From positions 248,001 to 312,000 of the forward strand of contig NZ_RKLN01000005.1 of the NCBI RefSeq assembly GCF_004011835.1: a DNA stretch of 64,000 nt, given 5' to 3'. Each line of letters opens with the position of its first letter. The first letter of the stretch is position 1. Positions 51,633 to 59,000 of the stretch are shown here, piece by piece. A model generated the notes under the pieces. It did no database searches, was not told the origin of the DNA, and saw only the letters and a program-made list of their open reading frames with translations. The stretch is from Rhodococcus spongiicola (lineage in GTDB: Bacteria; Actinomycetota; Actinomycetes; Mycobacteriales; Mycobacteriaceae). A program made the position numbers and the translations under genes.

Positions 51633-52035
51633 GTGCTTCGGCCGCGCGCGGATCACAGTCCTCGAGCAGATCCAAGCACCGCGCGTACTCGTCGTTCTCG
51701 CCGATCGACTGGGCTGCCCGGGCCAGGGCCGCGACGCAACGCAGGAATCCGCGGTTGGGCTCGTGGCTGTAGGGGACCGGACCGAAGCCCTTCCACCCGT
51801 TGCGGCGCAGCTGGTCGAGCCCCCGGTGATAGCCGGTGCGTGCGTAGGCGTACGCCGTGATGACCTGGTCCTGCTCGAGTGCGGCCTCGGCCAGGTACGC
51901 CCACGCGATCGACGCGGTCGGATGTTCGGCGGCGACCGTCGCCGGGTCCTCGCGATTGAGCAGAGCCGACTCCGCCTCCTCGTCACCGGGGAGCAGAGTG
52001 GGCTGCGGTCCGAGAAGATCACCGAAAGACGTCAT
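51619..52035 (-). CDS. DUF3151 protein (Rv0360c homologue)
   Basis: A 138-residue helical, TPR-like protein: HPTASIAWAYLAEAAL, ITAYAYARTGYHRGLDQLRRNGWKG, PVPYSHEPNRGFLRCVAALARAAQSIGE and YARCLDLLEDCDP. It is well conserved in mycolic-acid actinobacteria and lies next to the Rv0361-like gene as in M. tuberculosis. Function is unknown; a scaffold role is a guess from the repeat-like helices. ATG 52035. Confidence 0.87.
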   Translation of the reverse strand: MTSFGDLLGPQPTLLPGDEEAESALLNREDPATVAAEHPTASIAWAYLAEAALEQDQVITAYAYARTGYHRGLDQLRRNGWKGFGPVPYSHEPNRGFLRCVAALARAAQSIGENDEYARCLDLLEDCDPRAAEALGLG

Positions 52036-52116
52036 GGCGTCTATTGTGCCCGGCGGCGCGCGCTGGCCGATAGGCTGCCCACGGATCGATCACGTTCCCC
52101 CTCCGAGAGGCGTCAC

Positions 52117-52650
52117 GTGTCCCCCACCGACGACTTCCAGGCCCCGACCCCACCGGCCGGCACCGGTCCCCAACGCATTGCACCGGCGACACCGTCGGCG
52201 AAGCCGACCGAAGCGCCCGGCGGCTGGCGCGGCAGGCTCACCGCGTCGAACGTTGCTTTCGCCGGCGTCCTGGTGACGATCGGAGTCATTTCGTTCCTCA
52301 TCGTTCGCATCGCTCAGAGCGGGCCGGAATCCGAGGTCCGCGACGCCGTCAAGACGTTCGTGGCCGCGCTCGAGTCGGGCGACCTATCGGCCCTGCAGGC
52401 ATCGACGTGCGGCACACTCGCCGACTTCTACCAAGACATCCCGCCCGCCGAGTTCGCCGACGTCCACGCCGACGCCGTCACCGACGGCGGCATTCCCGTC
52501 ATCACCAGCATCGATTCCGTCCAGATCACCGACGACTCGGCGATCGCCCAGGTCACCGCGCACACTCAGGGCAACCCGTCCGATGAGTCGCCGCGGACGT
52601 TCGACCTCGAACGAATAGACGGTGCCTGGAGGGTCTGCGCCCCCGAATGA
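52117..52650 (+). CDS. Single-pass membrane protein (Rv0361-like)
   Basis: A 177-residue protein with a Pro/Thr-rich cytoplasmic start, one membrane helix (about 48-67: NVAFAGVLVTIGVISFLIVRIA) and an outside domain of NTF2/DUF4878-like pattern: VRDAVKTFVAALESGDLSALQASTCGTLADFY...VTAHTQGN...FDLERIDGAWRVC, with two cysteines that may pair. GTG 52117. Divergent from the DUF3151 gene, as Rv0361 is from Rv0360c. It marks the left edge of the conserved backbone before the accessory island. Confidence 0.83.
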   Translation: MSPTDDFQAPTPPAGTGPQRIAPATPSAKPTEAPGGWRGRLTASNVAFAGVLVTIGVISFLIVRIAQSGPESEVRDAVKTFVAALESGDLSALQASTCGTLADFYQDIPPAEFADVHADAVTDGGIPVITSIDSVQITDDSAIAQVTAHTQGNPSDESPRTFDLERIDGAWRVCAPE

Positions 52651-52756
52651 CTCCGTTCACGAAACGTGTGAGAACCAGTCTCTCGAAGACACCATAATCC
52701 TCGACGGCCCTCGACAGCCCTCGACGACGGCGACCCCCAGCGACGCTTCGGGGCGT

Positions 52757-53353
52757 CTACCAGCGTAAATGCAGGAGTCCGGTCACCGACTCGTTGATGT
52801 ACGCCTGGCCGTACGGACCGACTGCGGCTCCACACACGACCCGTCCGTAATACCAGCAGGCGAGCGCGTCGTACGGCCCACCGGTGTAACCGACCCTGTT
52901 CGGCCACGACCAGTACTCGTCGCCCGGGCTGTCGGGGGCCTCCCCGTAATCATCGCCGGTGCCGGCGAACTCGATGTTCGGCGAGCCGTTGAAGCACGGC
53001 TGCGGCGGTCCCCCGCACTCTCCCGGAACCGACACCATCAGCCCGGCTCCCGGTGCCGCGCCCTCCGGGACGAAGGCCCCCTCTCCGACGCTCAGCACGG
53101 CGCCGGTGGCCGCGTCGATGAGCACCGATTTGAGCTTCGACGACCGCAAGAGTTCCCTGTCCGCGTCCGAAAGCCGTTCCAAACGGCTCGAATTCGGATC
53201 TTTCGTGTCTTCGACAACCTTCTCGAAAGCTACGGCTCTCGGATCCGGCTCCGCCTGATTCGACCCACCCGGGGCGCCATGTGCCGGAGCGAATCCAAGC
53301 ACCATGGCACCAGCTGCCGCGACTACGCCGAGCACCCGCTTCCGTGACTTCAT
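52757..53353 (-). CDS. Secreted protein of unknown function
   Basis: A 198-residue exported protein: MKSRKRVLGVVAAAGAMVLGFAPAHGA is a classical signal peptide with an AHGA cleavage region. The mature part has an acidic helical stretch, then a Pro/Gly/Cys-rich domain (VPGECGGPPQPCFNGSPN, ALACWYYGRVVCGAAVGPYG) with four cysteines, so two disulfides are likely. No family recognised. It is the first gene of the accessory island, facing the Rv0361-like gene. Confidence 0.7.
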   Translation of the reverse strand: MKSRKRVLGVVAAAGAMVLGFAPAHGAPGGSNQAEPDPRAVAFEKVVEDTKDPNSSRLERLSDADRELLRSSKLKSVLIDAATGAVLSVGEGAFVPEGAAPGAGLMVSVPGECGGPPQPCFNGSPNIEFAGTGDDYGEAPDSPGDEYWSWPNRVGYTGGPYDALACWYYGRVVCGAAVGPYGQAYINESVTGLLHLRW

Positions 53354-53544
53354 TGACACCCCCACCGCTGTCCAATGAACGGAAAATCCATCTCACGATA
53401 CCCACCGGTCCGCTCGGATCCGGGGCTTCCAGCGGCCGCGCTTCTACTTCCCGCGACTACTTCCCGCGACTCACTTCACACTCAACGGAACAAACTGCCC
53501 TAGTTGGTCGATCTGGCCCGCCGCGACAGCGTCGCGTCCCTCGA

Positions 53545-53736
53545 TCAGTCAGGCGAGTTCTGCTTCCGCGACCTGGCAACGGCTGCGGAGAACCAAACTA
53601 TTAGCGCGACAAGGGCTAGAGACCAGCCGAGGATCCCGCTGGCGTTCCCCTGCACCAGGAACGACAAATTGACACCCAGAATGACCAGGGTCATACAGGT
53701 GAAGTTCACTATCAGAAATCTCGGTTTGGTCATCAC
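53545..53736 (-). CDS. Small two-helix membrane protein A
   Basis: A 63-residue open frame (MMTKPRF...) with two hydrophobic helices (LIVNFTCMTLVILGVNLSFLV and GILGWSLALVALIVWFSAAVA) and a basic tail (RSRKQNSPD). It resembles the damaged protein at 53949-54107 in helix layout and tail, so the two are probably paralogues. Function unknown. The DNA around it is less GC-rich than the backbone. Confidence 0.55.
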   Translation of the reverse strand: MMTKPRFLIVNFTCMTLVILGVNLSFLVQGNASGILGWSLALVALIVWFSAAVARSRKQNSPD

Positions 53737-53948
53737 TCGAGCCTATACAAGCTGCATCTGCTGTCGCCGCGCACACCGCGCCGCATCTGTCCCGTTCGCG
53801 GTGTCCCTCAATGCGGTTGGAGAAATTTCCCTGCCCACTGGGTTTCGTTTCTGCTTAATGCCTTTCAACGTTCCCGACAAATAGGGACCTTTGAATGTTG
53901 CGATCCGGTGTGCCAAGGCGCCCTCTTCGTCGAGTGGATCTGCGCTTT

Positions 53949-54107
53949 CTACTGCGTGCGTTGACGGCGGCGCGCAACAAGCCAAGAAACGAGGAAGTAG
54001 ATGATGGCGATTCCGAGTCCGAGGGCACTCTGGACCCAGACTGACAGTTCCACCGTGAAGGAAAGCACCATTCCGAGGACGAAGATCCCGAAGAACGTAA
54101 CCGGCCA
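53949..54107 (-). pseudogene. Small two-helix membrane protein B, 5' end cut by transposase fragment
   Basis: The reverse strand encodes VTFFGIFVLGMVLSFTVEL, WVQSALGLGIAIIYFLVSWLVA and the tail RRRQRTQ, similar in plan to protein A. Going upstream, the frame passes at about 54107 into sequence that on the other strand encodes a transposase C-terminus, so the original start is lost. A GTG/ATG inside the transposase region opens a 106-codon chimeric frame, which is unlikely to be native. Confidence 0.55.
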
Positions 54108-54384
54108 GGCTGTCAACGATTGGTGCCGGTTCACCGGTGCCGACTCGCTATTCATCGAACCCGGCGCACCCTGGCAAAACGTGTGGATCGAGTCATTCAA
54201 CGGCCGTCTACGCGACGAACTGCTCAACGCGTGGCATTTCGACTCGCTGCGCGAAGCTCGCGTGATCATCGAAGACTGGCGCCTTGACTACAACACCAAC
54301 AGACCCCATTCCGCCCATGGCGAACTCACCCCAGCCGAAGTCGCCCAACTATGGGCTACCCCCCGTCAACACCACGCTGGATAG
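54108..54384 (+). mobile_element. IS3-type transposase C-terminal fragment
   Basis: The frame reads AVNDWCRFTGADSLFIEPGA, PWQNVWIESFNGRLRDELLN and DWRLDYNTNRPHSAHGELTP, ending HHAG. This is the end of an rve integrase core with the final catalytic Glu region (the WxESFNGRLRDE motif) of IS3-group transposases. About 90 codons remain of a normal 280 or more; the N-terminal part and OrfA are absent and I find no clear terminal inverted repeats. It is an immobile remnant. Confidence 0.85.
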
Positions 54385-54415
54385 CAACCGGATCATCGAA
54401 GCTGGATGGAGAGGA

Positions 54416-55054
54416 TCACCCCCGCTTTGCTACCATAAAATAGCTAGATGCTCCTTTGTATATTTCCTCGGCGTCGATAATCTGAAAATTGCGACTTTTA
54501 AGCAGATCGTCCAGCTCAGAGCTTTTCAGCCTTCTTATAGGGATGGGAATTATTCCAATTTTGCTCAATATTCGGAAAAGTAATATCTGGATACCAACTG
54601 GAAGTGACATCTTATCCCGCAGGCAGGGTGTCACCGAAATGACGAGCCCCTGAGGCTTCAGTAACGCATGCATTCTTTCCACAACCTTGTGAGGATTAGG
54701 AACTGTATGCAACACATTGAAAGCCAGAATCGCATCGAACGTTCCTTCTTCGTATCTCTTGTCAAAGATATCAGCCTGTACGAAAGTTACGTTCGCGACG
54801 TCACTAGCAGCAGCTTTCTCATCTGCTAGTTCAATCATTTTAGATGAGATGTCAAGGGAATGAATCTCCTTAACCTCACTTGCAAGCTCACAAGACGTGG
54901 TGCCTGTTCCGCATCCATAATCTAGAATAATATCGGTGCCCTTGAGGTGCTTCTTAGCATTTTCTCTGCTTTTGGTATGGATGTACTCAAATCGTTCCTC
55001 GGTTTTATCGTATTTGCCTGCAGATTTATCCCAGAATGCTTCCGGTTCATTCAC
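54416..55054 (-). CDS. AT-rich SAM-dependent class I methyltransferase
   Basis: A 212-residue protein with SAM motif I ILDYGCGTGTTSCELAS, acidic post-I residue in HSLDISSKMIELA, motif II/III region TFDAILAFNVLHTVPNPHKV and LLKPQGLVIS, close to the UbiE/Ubie-like methyltransf_11 group. Substrate unknown. Its DNA is about 42% G+C in a sampled 60-base line (54481-54540), against about two thirds in the backbone, and its codons are AT-ending, so it was acquired from a low-GC donor. Its last codons (AKRG) coincide with the return to high GC beside the transposase fragment, so the original C-terminus may be altered. Confidence 0.85.
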   Translation of the reverse strand: MNEPEAFWDKSAGKYDKTEERFEYIHTKSRENAKKHLKGTDIILDYGCGTGTTSCELASEVKEIHSLDISSKMIELADEKAAASDVANVTFVQADIFDKRYEEGTFDAILAFNVLHTVPNPHKVVERMHALLKPQGLVISVTPCLRDKMSLPVGIQILLFRILSKIGIIPIPIRRLKSSELDDLLKSRNFQIIDAEEIYKGASSYFMVAKRG

Positions 55055-55511
55055 TTCCCAAGTCCCCTCTCGCTACTTTGGAGCGTCTTACCAGTCGTGT
55101 CGCTGTGGGCCTTGCCGCGGTGTTTTGGGCGCGAGATTTGTGGTTATGCCGCCTTCTGTCGCGTAGCGGGTATGTGGGTGTCCTTTCGTCGTTGGCGGGG
55201 CCGGATCAATGCCCCGAAGTCGATGTCCGCGCGACGGCCACCCCCGCAACAGCTACCAGGTGGGCTATGGTCAGCAGAATCCACAAGCGCGTGCGCGCGT
55301 TCATCGACACCCCCGCCGAGCCGTGAAACGAGCTCGACGCTCAGCAGCACTGTCCGGTCGGCGCTCTGGGCGCTGTGGTCGGCATCCAATGTGGCCAGTC
55401 CTTCCCATTCAGAGTTCGCCTGGCGCCACATCGCCGGACCAGGTGCAGGGCAAACCCAAGACACTAAGTGGATGGTATCGATCCGCTTAGCGTGCTCACT
55501 GCACTTCGGAT
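55055..55511. other. Gene-poor stretch between methyltransferase and TetR genes
   Basis: About 460 bases of mixed composition. Open frames of 90-190 codons exist in several frames, but none shows a domain or a consistent codon pattern. A 32-codon reverse ATG frame at about 55305 with one hydrophobic segment (LWILLTIAHLVAVAGVAVA) is possible but weak. It looks like recombination debris. Confidence 0.45.
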
Positions 55512-56177
55512 GTGGATTCTGAGGGAGCTGCGGTACGACCACTACGCAGAGATGCCGCGCACAACAGGCAGCGCATCGTCGACGTAGCGCGCGAACTGTT
55601 CGCCATTCGTGGGCTCGAGGTCGGTCACAATGAAGTGGCCCATCAGGCCGGTGTAGGTGTAGGCACTGTCTACCGGCGTTTTCCGACTAAGGAGTCTCTT
55701 GTAGAGGCCATTTTCGAGGACAGGATCGACGAGATCACCGCGCTTGGACGTTGCGCCTTGAACAAGCCCGACTCATGGCAGGGACTGATGTACTTCGTCG
55801 AAGAGATGTGCCAACTCACGGCACGGGATCAAGGACTTCGCGAGGCCGTCTTCTGTCGCGAGCACGGCGGGGATCGGGTCGAGGCGGCGCGCGTACGGCT
55901 GTACCCTATAGTTGCCAAAGTCGTGGAGGCAGCCCGGGCCGACGGCTATCTGCGCGCGGACATCAGTGACAGCGACCTGGCGCTGATGTCGATCATCGCC
56001 GGCGCGGTCAACGAGTTCGCGGCCGATATCCGCCCCGATTTGTGGCGGCGCTACGTGACGATCTTCCTGGACGGGATGCGCGCAGACGGCGATCAAGCAC
56101 TATTGCCGGTAGAGGCCCTCAGCGCCGATCAACACGACGCTGCGATGCGGAGTTGGAATCCCCGCACACACAGTTAG
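55512..56177 (+). CDS. TetR-family transcription regulator
   Basis: A 221-residue repressor. The N-terminal HTH (about residues 18-62) reads RQRIVDVARELFAIRGLE, HNEVAHQAGVGVGTVYRRFPTKESLVEAIFEDR. The C-terminal ligand domain is of the SCO4942-like type (LALMSIIAGAVNEFAADIRPDLWRRYVTIFLDGMR). Start GTG 55512. It converges on the alpha/beta hydrolase gene; it may control that gene or others in the island, but no shared operator is proven. Confidence 0.88.
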   Translation: MDSEGAAVRPLRRDAAHNRQRIVDVARELFAIRGLEVGHNEVAHQAGVGVGTVYRRFPTKESLVEAIFEDRIDEITALGRCALNKPDSWQGLMYFVEEMCQLTARDQGLREAVFCREHGGDRVEAARVRLYPIVAKVVEAARADGYLRADISDSDLALMSIIAGAVNEFAADIRPDLWRRYVTIFLDGMRADGDQALLPVEALSADQHDAAMRSWNPRTHS

Positions 56178-56516
56178 CGGGCGCACCAACGAGTCGTGGT
56201 CCATCCCCGGCGGGCGAGCCAAACCCCCTTTGAACCGTTACTCCCAAGGCGGTGCTGGGTTACAGTGAACTGCGACCCACCAATCCCAGCCGCATACCTC
56301 CTGGACCACAAAACGGGTCCCCCTCACGACCCCTCCGAAGACCCGACCTTCAGAATGGGACACAAGGCCCGTTGAGTCTCAGCGGTGTGGAAGCCCCCGA
56401 CAAGGTTCGGGCCAACGCGACGTCGACTCATTCGCGATTCGGCCGCCGATCGTGACGAAACCACTGAGTAACACACATACTCGCAGCTGTGCACCGACGC
56501 GCTGGGGACTGCCAGC
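56178..56516. other. Intergenic region between TetR and hydrolase genes
   Basis: About 340 bases between convergent genes. I see no domain-bearing frame, no strong hairpin and no repeat. Confidence 0.4.
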
Positions 56517-57368
56517 TCATCGGAGCAAGAATTCGAGGGTGATCCGCTCGAACGCCTCCTTGGCTTCGACCATCACCCAGTGCCCGCAGTTGGAAAAGAC
56601 GTGGAGTTCCGCATTGGGGATCAGTCGCATCGGGATCATCGGCATGTCCGGCGGGCATTGCCGGTCGTCGCGACCCCACGTCAGCAATGTCGGGCACTGT
56701 ACCTTGCCCATCATCGACCAGTACGGGGGCAGACCTGCATTTACCATCGCCCGCTGCTGCGCCTCGAATGCGGCGGAGCCGTACATCGCAGCCAAGGTCT
56801 TGTGCGACTCCGGATCATTGGCCGTCTGCCAGCGTTCCTCGATCCGCTCTTCGGTGATCAAGCTGCGGTCGTAGACCATGCACTCGAGCCAGCGAACCAA
56901 CTTGTCTCGACTGGGCGCGTCTGCGAAATCCTGCAGCAGACGCGTGCCCTCACTCGGGTTCTGGCTGAAGATGTTCGGCCCCACTCCGCCGATGGTGACG
57001 AGCTTGCTCACTCGCTCGGGACACTTCATCGCCACATTGACGCCAACGACTCCACCCATCGAATTGCCCATCACCGCAGCCGATTCGATACCGAGCGCAT
57101 CCATGAAGCGGATCGCCGACGACCCTGCCGTCACCACGGGGTGTCCGTCGACTGGATCGCTCACACCGAATCCGGGGAACTCGAGGATGTAGCAGTGGAA
57201 GTGCTCGGCGAACCTCTCCAGGTTGCCTCGGTAGTTCCGCCAACCACTGACACCGATCCCCGAACCATGCAACAGCAGGAGCGGCGGCCCCTCGCCGGCC
57301 TCGTGATAGCGCAGCACACCCTTGTCGGTGGCGATTTCCCTCTTGGTTCCCTCGTAGGTCACGTCCAT
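56517..57368 (-). CDS. Alpha/beta hydrolase of the meta-cleavage-product hydrolase type
   Basis: A 283-residue C-C hydrolase-like enzyme similar in plan to BphD/HsaD: LLLLHGSGIGVSGWRNYRGN (oxyanion region), GNSMGGVVGVNVAM (nucleophile Ser), LLTWGRDDRQCPPDMPM (Asp) and VFSNCGHWVMVEAKEAFERITLEFL (His). These enzymes cleave dienoic ring-fission products in aromatic or steroid breakdown. No dioxygenase gene is nearby, so the pathway is unknown. ATG 57368 lies downstream of a TATTCT box and a palindromic operator. Confidence 0.87.
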   Translation of the reverse strand: MDVTYEGTKREIATDKGVLRYHEAGEGPPLLLLHGSGIGVSGWRNYRGNLERFAEHFHCYILEFPGFGVSDPVDGHPVVTAGSSAIRFMDALGIESAAVMGNSMGGVVGVNVAMKCPERVSKLVTIGGVGPNIFSQNPSEGTRLLQDFADAPSRDKLVRWLECMVYDRSLITEERIEERWQTANDPESHKTLAAMYGSAAFEAQQRAMVNAGLPPYWSMMGKVQCPTLLTWGRDDRQCPPDMPMIPMRLIPNAELHVFSNCGHWVMVEAKEAFERITLEFLLR

Positions 57369-57386
57369 CCCACAACACTAGAATAA

Positions 57387-57401
57387 GTTGCACCTTGCAA
57401 C
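57387..57401. promoter_or_regulatory. Palindromic operator upstream of the meta-cleavage-type hydrolase gene
   Basis: GTTGCA-CCT-TGCAAC is a perfect inverted repeat with 6-bp arms, lying directly upstream of the likely -10 box (TATTCT on the reverse strand) of the hydrolase gene. A repressor site, possibly for the TetR protein encoded nearby, is plausible. Confidence 0.5.
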
Positions 57402-57738
57402 CACCTGATCGCCCTTACCCTCGGTCGCGATGTCGCAAACCATGCCGCCCGGGCGCGAGGGCGCTTCCCGGTCTCGCGGACGGCTCCGAGATCGTGCGCG
57501 GACGCGGGCAGGACAGGGTGCGGTCTGTGCCGGGACTGGGCGTTCCGGGGATGCTCAGTCGATCAGCTCGTCGCGTATGCGGGCCGGCTTGCCCGGGCCA
57601 ATGCGTTCCAACAATCCTGCGCCAGCCGGGCCGGTTCAGAGGTTCGATCCCCGCGTTCGTGGACTTCGTTGGGGCGTAACTATTTTCGTTGACAAGTCGC
57701 GCCGGGGGTTGGCGCCTTTTGGGAGGCCGTAGCTGAAG
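57402..57738. other. Intergenic region, no supported gene
   Basis: About 340 GC-rich bases. Two forward frames of 94-100 codons are open but arginine- and proline-rich without domains; they may be decayed coding DNA. Nothing else is visible. Confidence 0.4.
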
Positions 57739-57900
57739 TTACCGTTGCGGCTTGATCAGGAGTGCACCGGCCACCTCCACCATCACGAATAGCACGGCAA
57801 CGGTCATGACCCACTGGCCAACGACTGCGGCTCCGAACAAGATGAAGCTGAGCGTTCCGACGGTGCCGATGGCGAGCAGTGGCACCCCGATCAAGGTCAT
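57739..57900 (-). CDS. Small two-helix membrane protein downstream of soxR
   Basis: A 53-residue frame: MTLIGVPLLAIGTVGTLSFILFGAAVVGQWVMTVAVLFVMVEVAGALLIKPQR contains two membrane helices (about 3-25 and 29-48) and a short basic end; only segments of it match nothing I know. ATG 57900 is 14 bases past the soxR stop with no good ribosome site, so it probably depends on translation of soxR. Function unknown. Confidence 0.55.
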   Translation of the reverse strand: MTLIGVPLLAIGTVGTLSFILFGAAVVGQWVMTVAVLFVMVEVAGALLIKPQR

Positions 57901-57914
57901 GAAAGGGTGCGCTG

Positions 57915-58358
57915 TCAGTGCAGTGTCCTGGGCAGGTAGACCGCGCCGGTGCCGCCGTGGCCTGCGGCGTCGGCGGGGTTGGCGATGGCGCAACCCTTCA
58001 GCGAGAGGCAGCCGCATCCAATGCAGGAGTCCAGCTTGTCACGAAGGGCTATGAGTCCACTGATCTGGTCGTTGAGACGTTCCCGCCATGCCTTCGACAG
58101 CCGGTTCCAGTCCGCCCGTATCGGGGTTCTGTTGTCGGGTAAGGTTCTCAGGGCGTCCGCAATTTCTTCGAGGCTGAGACCAACATTGCGAGCAGCGCGG
58201 ATGAACGCTAGGCGCCGCAACATGTTTCGCTTGAATCTGCGTTGCCCTCCCCCTGTTCGAGATGCCGTGATCAGTCCCTGCTTTTCGTAGAAGCGGATCG
58301 CCGAGGGGGCAAAGCCACTGCGATGCGCGATCTCGCCGACGGTAAGCAGATCATTCAT
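57915..58358 (-). CDS. soxR: SoxR-type redox-sensing MerR regulator
   Basis: A 147-residue MerR-family activator. The winged helix opens LLTVGEIAHRSGFAPSAIRFYEKQGLI; a dimerisation helix follows; the 2Fe-2S cluster motif CIGCGCLSLKGC (C-x2-C-x-C-x5-C, about residues 113-124) is exactly that of SoxR. In non-enteric bacteria SoxR answers redox-cycling metabolites and switches on a few detoxification genes nearby. Here the divergent DUF1330 gene carries a canonical 19-bp-spaced promoter and is the obvious target. ATG 58358. Confidence 0.92.
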   Translation of the reverse strand: MNDLLTVGEIAHRSGFAPSAIRFYEKQGLITASRTGGGQRRFKRNMLRRLAFIRAARNVGLSLEEIADALRTLPDNRTPIRADWNRLSKAWRERLNDQISGLIALRDKLDSCIGCGCLSLKGCAIANPADAAGHGGTGAVYLPRTLH

Positions 58359-58385
58359 GTGATGCGCCTCACGTTAACTGGGGTA

Positions 58386-58416
58386 TTGACTTGAAGTGTA
58401 CTTCAACTATCAGTAT
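58386..58416 (+). promoter_or_regulatory. SoxR-type promoter with 19-bp spacer and palindrome
   Basis: TTGACT (58386-58391) and CAGTAT (58411-58416) are separated by 19 bases, the overlong spacing typical of MerR-family promoters. The inverted repeat TTGAAG-TGTA-CTTCAA (58391-58406) sits in the spacer. It points toward the DUF1330 gene. Confidence 0.72.
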
Positions 58417-58520
58417 GTCGGCATGACTCGGATCGCTTGGACACAGGCCATCGACAACGCAGTTGCAGGCCTGCACGGCTCGCGCTGAACAAGAGAACGC
58501 CAACCGACAAGGAGACAGAC

Positions 58521-58865
58521 ATGGCCAATGAGACCCCCGCTTACTTGGTCGCCAGTTCGTTCATGCCCGAAGGGCACGGCTCACTCGAACCCTACGTCGA
58601 AGCAACCCATCCGATGATAAAGAAATACGGTGGTGAGCTTCTCATCGATGGCACTAGCAGCCAACTCATCGATCACTTCGAGGGTGAGTGGAAGGAGGGA
58701 GCCCGTTTCACACTGTTCAGGTTCCCGTCCATGGAAGCGTTGCAGGGCTTCTGGAACTCTCCGGATTACCAAGCAGTGAAGCACTTGCGCACTGACGTCA
58801 TACCGCCGAATTTCACCTTTGCCGTTGAAGGTTTCGACCCAACCAAATGGGACGTGCCCTCATGA
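58521..58865 (+). CDS. DUF1330 family protein
   Basis: A 114-residue ferredoxin-like alpha+beta-barrel protein: PAYLVASSFMPE, EPYVEATHPMIKKYGGELLIDG, FEGEWKEGARFTLFRFPSMEALQGFWNSPDYQAVKHLR. The last segment is the DUF1330/EthD-like signature. Related small proteins act as monooxygenase or isomerase-like enzymes or bind aromatic ligands, but its role is unknown. ATG 58521 has AAGGAG upstream. It is transcribed divergently from soxR behind a SoxR-type promoter, implying a redox or xenobiotic stress role. Confidence 0.82.
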   Translation: MANETPAYLVASSFMPEGHGSLEPYVEATHPMIKKYGGELLIDGTSSQLIDHFEGEWKEGARFTLFRFPSMEALQGFWNSPDYQAVKHLRTDVIPPNFTFAVEGFDPTKWDVPS

Positions 58866-58878
58866 AGGAACGAGCCGT

Positions 58879-59000
58879 CCATGGAGCAGTCCGTCATTGG
58901 TGACTGAGCCCCGGCCCGAGACGCGACGGCCACGATCGATCTGTGGGAGCGGTGCGCTGTTGCGCGCTGCTCCCACAGATCGATGCGCGAGGGGCACGAC
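58879..59000. repeat. Left copy of cassette-flanking direct repeat
   Basis: This segment matches 60779-60906: it begins with a remnant of the GNAT 3' end (ATG GAG CAG TCC GTC ATT GGT GAC TGA, versus MEKSVTDD-stop in the right copy), continues through diverged spacer and then 50 identical bases of hairpin plus a short similar tail. The two copies enclose the SDR, ArsR and GNAT genes. Confidence 0.85.
58935..58984. terminator. 50-base near-perfect hairpin, left copy
   Basis: 23-base arms beginning ATCGATCTGTGGGAGC pair around a TGTT loop; the only deviations can form G-U pairs in RNA. It lies between convergent genes (DUF1330 and SDR) and can terminate both. The identical 50 bases occur at 60841-60890. 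Confidence 0.85.

Noticed and set aside
53949-54269. A 106-codon reverse frame joining transposase antisense and a membrane protein
   Set aside because: The N-terminal half is complementary to a recognisable transposase end, so the frame is a chance fusion at an insertion boundary.
57395-57732. Two forward frames of 94-100 codons after the hydrolase gene
   Set aside because: No recognisable domain, no good start context, Arg/Pro-rich; treated as non-coding or decayed.
58437-58520. In-frame upstream extension of the DUF1330 gene
   Set aside because: It adds 28 basic, unconserved residues; ATG 58521 has a strong ribosome site and gives the family length.
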